NCBI RefSeq assembly: GCF_001540865.1
Contig: NC_033632.1
Location: 7,429,332 to 7,493,331 of the forward strand
Length of the DNA: 64,000 nucleotides
Direction of reading: 5' to 3'
Origin: Ananas comosus
Lineage: Eukaryota > Streptophyta > Magnoliopsida > Poales > Bromeliaceae
The position numbers were made by a program, and so were the translations under genes. Of the stretch, positions 56,388 through 64,000 are shown piece by piece. Positions within the stretch are counted from its first letter, which is position 1, and each line of letters begins with the position of its first letter. The notes beneath the pieces are model-generated. The model was not told where the DNA came from, searched no databases, and worked only from the letters and a program-made list of their open reading frames with translations.

Positions 56388-56563
56388 TGTAGTATCCCTA
56401 AATTTCTATAGCTGTGAGATTTCTGCATCTGAGGCTTGTCGACACACCTGGTCAGAACAAGTCCGAGTCGTTTTGGTGCAAATTAGATGTAAAACGGACT
56501 CGTTGTGACGCGGGAGCAGGATTTTAGTATTGAAATCTGCAAATTGCAGGTTTTCAGCAATGC

Positions 56564-56677
56564 GTACCAGTACCACACATGGGAGTACCGGTACCCCAGT
56601 ATGGATTTCCGACTGCTACTCTCGGCTTGCAACTTCTGATGCGGGGTACCGGTACGACATCGGCCTGGTACCGATAC
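56564..56677 (+). promoter_or_regulatory. Paired-palindrome array of LTR B5
   Basis: GTACCAGTAC 56564, GTACCGGTAC 56585, GTACCGGTAC 56646, GTACCGATAC 56668. Last palindrome to TATA box: 68 bp. Confidence 0.85.
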
Positions 56678-56744
56678 TCCAGGGTAGGTGAGGGGCCTTT
56701 TGGTAAATTACTACCTCGTGGAGTTCACCCTTATCCTTACCTTT

Positions 56745-56750
56745 TATATA
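56745..56750 (+). promoter_or_regulatory. TATA box of LTR B5
   Basis: CTTTTATATACTG context, the equivalent of CTTCATATACGTG in B4. Confidence 0.7.
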
Positions 56751-58045
56751 CTGTTAGAGAGGCTGAGAGGGAGAGTTTTGGTTGCTGTTCCTCTCTCTCT
56801 CTCTAGAGTGGATCCGTACGATTGGTGGAGGCTTTGGGTGGAGTTCGAATCGACGTCGACGTTGCGTCGCGGAGTCGTTGAGCGTGTGCGCGTCGTGGTT
56901 GAATCGTTAGGGGGCCAGGCGAGCGCGTGGTTCCGCTTCTTCCGACTTCTCGCTGTCGTGGATTAGCGTTTTGAGGTGGGTTGATGTTAAATTACTGAAA
57001 TTTTCGGATTTCTTCCTAAGCCTCAGTTGACAGCATGTATTCTTGGGTTTTGTATATCATGTTTAATAGCTCGAATTCGTGGATTTGCATGTTCTTTGAA
57101 ATCTGAATTTGCAGCATAGTTATTAGTTTAAATAAATTATACATGTTGGACTTGAATTTGACTTAGGAGAAAATCATGCTTCTACACTGTCATTTTCGAA
57201 AAACTAATAGATTTAGCTTTAGAAGCTGTAATTAGTTTGTATCGCCGCAGTTTGTATGCGGTGGATATACAGAATAGTGTAGAATGAAATTACGCTCGTG
57301 CTAGAATGCCGAGTTTATTTTTTACAGTAGTGTATAGACTGTTTCAGACTGTCGGGTGCCGTCGAGGTTGACGGTGGACCCAGATTTCAGTATTTTGCAT
57401 CAGATTGTGCCGAGGGCATGTTTATTATGGTTGTTAGACCAGTTAGATCCTTCTGTTCTGATTATAGCTTGTGAGAGCCTGATTGAGCTCGGCAGAGATA
57501 CGCTTGCATACTTGGTTGGGTAGCGCCCACGAGTGCCACTCTTGAGTCGGGCTTAGTGGTTTTGCGTTGATGTCGTGGTGTCCTAGTTGGACTTGCTCTC
57601 CACTGACGACTCAGCGTGGTGATAGTTAGTGTAGCTTCGACAAGCGGGACGGGTGTGTTCACAGTCCCTAGTGAGTTTGGGTTTGAGATTGTATTTTCTA
57701 CAGATAGTTAGTGTTGGATCGTAATAGTATAGTGGCATATAGCTGTCGATTTATTCCAGCTTTCCTGTACTATCTTTGAGTATACTTTCTGTAGACTTAG
57801 TGGGTCAGCCGTTGAGGTCGGTAGCGGTACCCACCGAGGACTACTTCTTTTTGTAGTAGTTCTCATACCCAGTTGTTGAACCCTTTTACAGAGCCTTCTT
57901 CTTCGGCTGCTGTTGTTGCGGATACAGATCGTCGAAAGGGAGTCGCGAGTTAGATCCCATCTCGTTTTGCTGTTGATCTAGAGTTATACCAGCTACAGAT
58001 AGTGTTGGTTTTTGGTTCTTATACATATTGATGTTAGATCCTCGC

Positions 58046-58853
58046 TAGGGGTGTAAAACGGGTCGGGCGGCACGTGGGCCGCCCGGTCCGGCACGGCTAC
58101 GGGTCGGGCCGTGGCCCGGCACGACCACTATAGCACCCGGGCTGGGCCGGGCCTGGCAGGCTCTTCGGGCCGTGCTGGGCCGCTTATCTGGGGCCCGACG
58201 GCATGGCACAGCACAGCCCGAAATGGGACTAGGCCGTGCCAGGCCGAGGAGAGGCCGGAAGCCCGGCAGGGCACGGCCCGCTGGCCGTGCCAGCCGGCCA
58301 GCACGCACGGAACCCCAGGCCCAAGCAAAGTTGCCTGGGCCTGGGTCTGCTCTCCTGGGGAGGAGAGGCTTGGCCCTCTTCCCAAGAGAGCTCCTCCAAG
58401 GTCTGCCTTGGGAGGAGTGATTTTGGTCCAATGGACAAAGCAATTTTGGTCTATTGGACCAAAAACCCATCTCAACTTTTTTTTAAAAACAATAATACAA
58501 AAATATATTAAAATAAATTTAAATATTTATTTTTTTGTAATTATTTTTATAATTTTAAATTTTTTAATCAAAATATCAGTTTATATAAAAATAATTTATG
58601 TTTATATTTTTAAATTTTATATATTATATTTAAAAAAATTAGAAAAAGGCGGCCAGGAGCACGGCCTGGCCCGGCCCGGCACGGCCCGTGCCTTCCGGGC
58701 CGAGGGGCCGTGCTGGGCCGGATGGTAGGGAGTTCGGGCCCGGCACGGCCCGGCCCAGATTTGGTCACAGGTCGGGCCGGGCCAGTCCCCAGCCCGTTTC
58801 GGCCGGAAAAATGTGGGCCGTGCCGGCCCGGCGCGGCCCACATTACACCCCTA
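58046..58853. mobile_element. H1: GC-rich non-autonomous hAT element (808 bp)
   Basis: 8-bp TSD ATCCTCGC at 58038-58045 and 58854-58861. Termini TAGGGGTGTAA and TTACACCCCTA are typical hAT ends. The outer regions are extremely GC-rich (GGGCC, CGGCACGGCC repeats), form long inverted repeats and surround an AT-rich centre (about 58470-58640). The long open frames on both strands are a consequence of GC content. No transposase. Confidence 0.88.
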
Positions 58854-59082
58854 ATCCTCGCTGGAGTGAGTGTTATGTATCTGGAGACTATGTATGTGTA
58901 GAGAATCTAATGTTATTTATATATGTTTTTCAGTTTAGCAGCTCTGTACTACTAGTTGTAGTTTTGTATGATTATAGGTACAGATATAGCTATCGCTTCG
59001 TATACAGGAAAATTCTTTTGTATACGGCGGATTTGTCGACGTGCCCGGGGAAACGAGTAATTCGGGGCATGACAGATTAACT

Positions 59083-59094
59083 TGGTATCAGAGC
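59083..59094 (+). promoter_or_regulatory. B5 primer-binding site
   Basis: TGGTATCAGAGC, 8 bases after the LTR end; initiator methionine tRNA type. Confidence 0.93.
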
Positions 59095-59380
59095 TTAGCA
59101 TTAGATTGTTGGGACCTAGGAACCCTAAGTTTGGCAAACCTTAAGAAGGCAAGACGCGCGAGGCGTGATTTATCGCGAAAGTTAGCGATTGAGCTGTTTT
59201 AACTTCTCCTAGAGTGGAGTGAGTAATTGAAGGAGTGTCTGTTTCGGCCAAGAAAAATTATGTCAGCTGCAGACGACATAATTATGAGGAGAAACAAGGG
59301 CCGCCTTCTAGACTTTCGCTTTGATTGGGTTGAGAGTAATTGTGTTTTGTATCTGATCCTTGTTTTGTTTGCTTACATCT

Positions 59381-60696
59381 ATGTATCGACGCCGAGGTCG
59401 ACCGCCAACTCGAGATCGTGCCGCACCACCTGAGATGCCAGAGCAGGCAGGGCTGAGTGCACCCCCGGATCTGAGAGAGCAGTTAGCTGCCCTGACTGAG
59501 GCGACGAGGCAGCAGGGGGCATTCTTACAGAGGATGTGCGAGACATTAGCTCCGCCGCAGAGCACAGCACCGAGAGTACCAGAGCAGTCAACTCTACCCC
59601 CGACTACTCCAGTGGCCGCACCAGCCGCAGCTGTACCCCAACCAATGACAGTTCCCACGGCACCAGTTACACCTTCTGGAGATACGTCGCAGATGTCTGA
59701 GGCTGAGCAGGAGCGGATGACTGAGAGACTTGCCCGTTTTCGCCGTTTTGATCCGCCGACCTACGACGGCAGCTGCACGAAGCCCTGGGTTGTAGAAGGC
59801 CGGGTTAGCGCGATGGAGAAATTATTTGATGATTTGTTTATACCAGAGAGGGAGCAGGTATATTTGAGAGTACACTGCTTGGCTGGCGATGCGCATGCTT
59901 AGTGGAGGAGGATGAGGCGAGGATGAGGGTTGGTGGCGTTGCAAATGAAGTGGGATGAGTTCTGCGGAAAGCTGTATGGGATGTATTTTCCAAACAGCGT
60001 GAGCAGAAGTTCGAGGAGGACATGAAAAAGCTTCAGCAGGGGGAGCGAGTAGTTCAGGAGTACATCCGTGAGTTTACTCGACTCCTGAACTGCGTTCCAT
60101 TTGCAGCTAGAGATGAGGCCCATCGAGTATATCTGTTTGAGTGAAGCTTGAGGCCACAGATCTTCAGGTTGGTACAGGCGCAGAGGTTGAGGGCCTTGGA
60201 TGCGTCTTTTGAGCAAGCTTTATGGGTGGAGAGAGGTGATGTATCGATCCGTGAGCGAACTTAGGTACAGGGGCAGAGTCAGGATAGGAAGCGCCTGGTT
60301 CCAGATGACGGAGGACAGTCGAGCAGCAAGCATCCGCCAAGACCTCCACGATCACACTCTCAGGGTCGTGGGTCTTCAGGGCGTCAGCGTTCTGGGAGAT
60401 CTCGTCAGCAGAGGCAGTCGCAGGGGATTCCTCAGTGTGTAATTTGTGGGGGACCACACTCGCCTCGACAGTGTGAGCAAAGAGAGGGCCGGTGCTATGG
60501 ATGTGGACAGCCAGGGCATACGAGGGCACCTTGTCCTCGAGCAGCATCACCAACACCATCGACGGCATCAGCACAGCCGACACCTCAGCAGTCTTACGGA
60601 GTAGCACCGAGTTACTGCCTGGAGGATAGAGCGTTTATGCCGCGACAGGGTGAGCGGCGACAGCAGGCCCTGATTGGCAGGGTTTATGCAGCCTAG
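59381..60696 (+). pseudogene. B5 gag, frameshifted
   Basis: Start ATG 59381 (MYRRRGRPPTRD), Pro-rich leader ending PEMPEQAGLS, then the capsid domain (LARFRRFDPPTYDGS, VSAMEKLFDDLFIPEREQVY). A TAG at 59900 and several frame changes follow, but homology continues (WDEFCGKLYGMYFP, LQQGERVVQEYIREFTRLLN in other frames). Zinc knuckles: CVICGGPHSPRQC near 60438-60476 and canonical CYGCGQPGHTRAPC at 60493-60534. A TAG at 60694 closes this frame just before protease. Gag and protease would be one polyprotein in an intact relative. Confidence 0.87.
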
Positions 60697-60923
60697 GTGG
60701 AGGACTCTACGGCAGCCGACCGGGAGGTGGCAGGTATCATTTTGATTTCTAGTATTCGAGCTCGTACCTTATTTGATATCGGTGCATCGTATTTTTTTGT
60801 TAGCCGAGCATTTACATTGTTGCATGGTCTAGAGATAGGGCCGTTGTTGCATGCACGAGAGATGCAGATTTTCGACCATACTTTGCAGGTGGTAAAGTGT
60901 TGTTGGTCGTGTGCGATGCAGTT

Positions 60924-63446
60924 GTCACGCCCCGAGCCCGATCCCTTTTGGCCGGTTCGAGAGCGTCAAACAGACGCCGAACGGACAGAACTTCCCCTGT
61001 CCGCTCAAGGCTCAACACAAGTATCAATAGAGTACGAATTTGCATAAGCGGAAGCATACACAATGGCTTGCACGAGGGCAAGCAATAGCCAAGGTGAAAG
61101 AATTAGCAATTCAATATACAAGTAATATGACTAAATTTAAATCACATACATGTATCCAACTAAAATCAAGTTCTGTCACATTTTTGCATCATTTCTTTTT
61201 ACATCTCATTTCTCCCAAAATATAGCTTTTGACATTTAAGGTAAATATCCTTTACATCATTCATTAAAGCAAGTTCATAATACTAAAATCATCAAATACA
61301 AAAGATGATAGTAAAGGGTATGCAACTACAAAATGAAATCCATCTCGGGCGGTCTCTACCTAGGGCGCGATGCCCTTACCGCGATCATCTGCCGGCTCGC
61401 TCGGTCCCGGCTCTGTGGAAATAGTGGGGTGAGAACTACAACAAAGTTTTTCAGTTGGTTCGGCAACCAACCACGCCGACTATCTAGGTCTAATTCAGGC
61501 ATAATAGAAGAAAGAATAGATAATAACCAACTAACAAATGCAGCTAATATGTCTGAACGATTAAATAAAATATGCTCGATAGAATGCTCTCATGATGAAT
61601 GCAGATTACTTTTTCATTTAACCCAATTCATGGCTAGCCCGTAGTTTCGCCCTCACAAACTCCCCAACCCAAAATCCCTATTGTCGGGAGATAACCGTAC
61701 GAACCCGACGGGACGCCTCTAGGGAGATAACCGCTACGACCAGTGATGACAACTCCGGACGCACATCGCCCGGAGAGGGAGCTTACCGCCCTCGAGCAAG
61801 GACTATTAGGTGAGTACGATCAATCCTTAACTTTAAGGATTTTAAGTTCAATCATTTTCTTGACTTCAAGGAGACCATGTACATATGACCCTTAATTCTA
61901 AGTTATTTATGTCATAATTGCACTACTGTTCTTGTTCTTTGTCAATGATGCCACACTTTGTTTCTAAGTCCTCTTAGACTCATCAATGTCACTTGCCTAA
62001 ATCTATGTACAATGCTGCACTTTTGTTTTACTAACCCTTTCTAGGTTCTTGTCACGATCATGCATACATAGGGATTATCATTCTAACGAACTTACAAACA
62101 TTTAACATGCTATTATGAATTACATCCTGCTGCAAGAAGCTTACAATTTAACCCTATTATGCATAATGCTCAATTACTCATATGCTCAAATAAAAAATGA
62201 CACTTGTAGACATAAAGAGATTTCCGGTGTCCTTGGAATGCACCACCCACTCTTAATGAGTAGTGTGATGAAGATTACGATGTCTCCCGAATGTTACGAA
62301 TGCCGAACATTGCGCCCTAAAACCCAAATAGTGCTAAATTAGCCCCTTTATACATGAACTATACTTAAACATTTTCGCATCCTCAAACGGAGTTGTCCCA
62401 CGCGTTTAGGACACCCCCAATTAGGTTTCTACGGGTTCAATTTTGTTCCCGAAAAATCCTAGGGCAAAAGCCCCAATTTGAACCCTAACCAAGCCACTAT
62501 ATGGTTTGCTCTTGGATTGATCTCATTCCTAAGACTAAATGGCTTAGAATCAGCGAGAAGTTCTCTAATAGCCATCACAAACCTTTCTACTCTTCCCTAG
62601 GCATCATTGGTGCCCTAGTGATCCACCATGGGAGCACGCAGAAGACTCAAGTTTTCATTGTTGCATGCTTTTCGAGGGTTTCTAGGTAATTATAGGATCA
62701 AAATCCCAAAATCCATGGTCTAAAACCAAACCCTAGAGTTCTATGAGCAAAAGGACTCACCCTTGCCACGAGCTCACCAAAGTCCACCTTGTTGGAGAGC
62801 CACAAGATCCTCTCCAAGCTCTTCTTCTTCTCCTCCTTGCTTCTTCTTCTTCTTTCCCAAACCCTAGCCGAAGCTTTTAGAGAGAGAAAGAGAGGAAATG
62901 AGAGGGAGAGGAGAGGAGAGGGGTTTTGCTGTGAAAATGGGAGAGGGATGGGCCAAATATCATGTTGTGACATTTGCAAATAGGCCCCTCAACTTAATTC
63001 TGTAGCAGACTTCACCCCTGCTGCCAGAGCCCCTGTGTACCGGTACACGGGTTTGTGTACCGGTACAGGCCTGCGCAGAAGTCCAAACCCGAGAGCCGAG
63101 AGCAAGGTCTCTCGGTTTCGCAGCTTGTGTACCGGTACACGGGTCCCGTACCGGTACACCTTCGCGCAGACTCAAACCTGAGAGCAACCTGTGCTCGGGT
63201 CGCTTGCTGTACCGGTACAGCCATCATGGCGTACCGGTACACAATGCTCCAGAATGCTGTTTTTGCATCGTTTCGACTCTACTTCGCGCCGTTCGATGCC
63301 AATACCATTCCAACACTTCTTAAACTCATTTTTGCCCTTCCAACCTTGTTGGAATGCCAAAATGGAACTCACCAATCCATTTCTCTCGACACTTTAACCA
63401 ATTTGATTGAAATTCGATTATCGTTTTCGGGTTTCGATACGTTACA
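60924..63446 (-). mobile_element. A4: antisense solo LTR (family A) in the B5 protease
   Basis: Plus-strand start TGTCACGCCCCGAG and end TTTCGATACGTTACA, 2523 bp. The TSD is CAGT (60920-60923 and 63447-63450), possibly CAGTT sharing a base with the end. Removing it restores the protease reading (CDAVVLVDYA). Conserved stem-loop 61431-61452 (GAGAACT, loop, AGTTTTTC; one stem base decayed); U5 hairpin near 60953-60988 with GCGTC/GACGC. Confidence 0.9.
63037..63240 (-). promoter_or_regulatory. Paired-palindrome array of LTR A4
   Basis: Six perfect GTACCGGTAC decamers at 63037, 63057, 63129, 63148, 63209 and 63231: three pairs spaced 20, 19 and 22 bp, separated by CCGAGAG/CTCTCGG segments. This is the best preserved array of the window. 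Confidence 0.9.
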
Positions 63447-63672
63447 CAGTTGTGCTCGTGGATTATGCCCGCAGACCTGTTGGTCTTAGGGCAGCTGCAG
63501 GACTTTGATGTTGTGCTTGGTATGGATTGGCTAGTGCGGTACTATGCTACGATCAACTGTGGAGCGAGGACTATGACATTCCACGAGCCAGGCCAGGAGG
63601 AGTTCACGTACAGAGGTTGCAGGAGTACGTTGTTTGCCACTTGGATTTCGTCGGCGAGGCCTCGACAGCTGA

Positions 63673-64000
63673 TAATAAAATCTCATAATAAATGATGATA
63701 AAAGATTTAAATTCAACATCAGATATATTGATCTTACTCTAAATAGTGAAAAGAATTTTCTAGAAAATTTTCAACGGATTTGGAATGTTTTACACCGTTA
63801 AACTCACAAACACACCACATCGGCCATTAAAATTGTCAATTTTGAGATCTTTTGATCACTAGTCAAATGATGTCGAAAAAATCTGAAATTTAGTTTCTAA
63901 ATACTTTCAATAGTGTAGATCAAGTCTAATGGAGCCGATCGCCGATTTGGAAGCCGCATCATCGAAAACAACTTGGTAGCACGGAGCCCTCCGTGCTACC
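63673..64000. other. AT-rich flank ending in a perfect hairpin
   Basis: No gene. The last 26 bases (63975-64000) form two 12-bp arms, GGTAGCACGGAG and CTCCGTGCTACC, around CC. It may be a terminal or subterminal hairpin of a DNA transposon continuing past the window, but this cannot be confirmed here. Confidence 0.6.

Larger units (their letters stand above)
56388..59074 (+). repeat. B5 5' LTR, carrying hAT element H1
   Basis: It starts TGTAGTATCCC and ends TTCGGGGCATGACA. Without H1 and its duplication it is about 1871 bp (B1 is 1863). Palindrome array 56564-56677, TATATA at 56745-56750, CT tract near 56792-56804, conserved stem-loop 57836-57864 (GAGGACTACT / AGTAGTTCTC) followed by CCCTTTTACAG. 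Confidence 0.9.
56388..63672 (+). mobile_element. B5: family B gypsy element, 3'-truncated, carrying H1 and A4
   Basis: Complete 5' LTR, PBS, gag and the beginning of protease are present. Homology stops near 63672 inside the protease region, so RT, integrase and the 3' LTR are missing and no TSD can be read. B5 supplies the internal sequence that identifies the B solo LTRs as gypsy. Confidence 0.87.
60697..63672 (+). pseudogene. B5 protease, split by A4
   Basis: 60697-60923 gives DREVAGIILISSIRART and FDIGASYFFVSR, where the usual DTG reads DIG (catalytic Asp codon 60775-60777 kept, Thr changed to Ile). It continues after A4 at 63447-63450 with DLLVLGQLQDFDVVLGMDWL, YYATINCGARTMTF and GQEEFTYRGCRS, the normal protease-to-RT linker of gypsy elements. 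Homology ends in RPRQLI. Both the insertion and the DTG change inactivate it. Confidence 0.85.

Noticed and set aside
58045..58843. Arg/Ala/Pro/Gly-rich frames in H1
   Set aside because: Lie wholly in a hAT element with inverted GC-rich arms; frames on both strands mirror each other.
18539..59094. tRNA-like TGGTATCAGAGC matches as tRNA genes
   Set aside because: Only the 12-base primer complement is present, without a tRNA body.
13037..63245. Regularly spaced short repeats as a CRISPR-like array
   Set aside because: The repeats are 10-14 bp palindromes in LTR promoters of a plant genome with variable spacing; no cas genes.

Overview
This is a stretch of plant nuclear heterochromatin made almost entirely of transposable elements inserted into one another. 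I see no intact host gene, rRNA, tRNA or CRISPR array. Several things point to a monocot: Del/Tekay-type gypsy chromoviruses with 2-3 kb LTRs, Ty1/copia LTRs, MULE, hAT and MITE debris, and a captured helicase fragment with very high third-position GC (common in commelinid monocots). A non-grass commelinid such as pineapple is my guess, not something the window proves. Almost every coding sequence is broken by stops or frameshifts. 'A' and 'B' are my local names for two LTR families, recognised by their ends: A starts TGTAACGTACCG and ends GGGGCGTGACA; B starts TGTAGT.(T)CCC and ends GGGGCATGACA.

Layout. 1-5386: AT-rich host DNA with MITE/MULE ends. 5387-30333: one short non-autonomous copia element (C1, about 2.8 kb net, TSD GTATT) opened by three insertions. 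The first is solo LTR A1 in its 5' LTR (TSD AATAT); A1 holds antisense solo LTR A2, which holds an unclassified 4.7 kb insertion, X1. The second is a complete gypsy element G1 (16003-26343) placed inside the C1 primer-binding site (TSD GTATC). The third is antisense solo LTR B1 in the first codons of C1 gag (TSD GAGAA). 30855-35226: LTR B2 with antisense solo LTR B3 inside. 35238-36051: tandemly duplicated remnant. 36052 to about 52950: a TRIM-like element T1 holding a Pack-MULE (M1, 9-bp TSD) with a DDX41/RH35-type DEAD-box helicase fragment, a long-TIR MULE (M2, 9-bp TSD), and LTR B4. B4 holds the pol remnant A3, which in turn holds the young gag-only element G2 (TSD GGTCA). 52950-56387: AT-rich host DNA with a MULE-like MITE. 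56388-63672: gypsy element B5 (5' LTR carrying a GC-rich hAT element, PBS, gag, protease) split by solo LTR A4. 63673-64000: AT-rich, ending in a perfect hairpin.

The coding parts were gag, protease, reverse transcriptase, RNase H, integrase and a chromodomain-like tail of LTR retrotransposons. Relative ages follow from nesting: C1 > A1 > A2 > X1, and T1 > B4 > A3 > G2.

The most interesting signals are in the LTRs themselves. (i) Palindromes occur in pairs, about 20 bp centre to centre, in arrays roughly 60-80 bp upstream of the TATA box where one is visible. The palindrome sequence differs between LTR types (GTACCGGTAC, GGGACCGGTCCC, CGGGCGCCCG) while the architecture stays the same. (ii) A stem-loop in the 3' half of nearly every LTR keeps its pairing through compensatory changes. 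(iii) A second paired hairpin lies near the U5 end, beside the PBS. Two N positions (20377, 46532) mark doubtful assembly joins.
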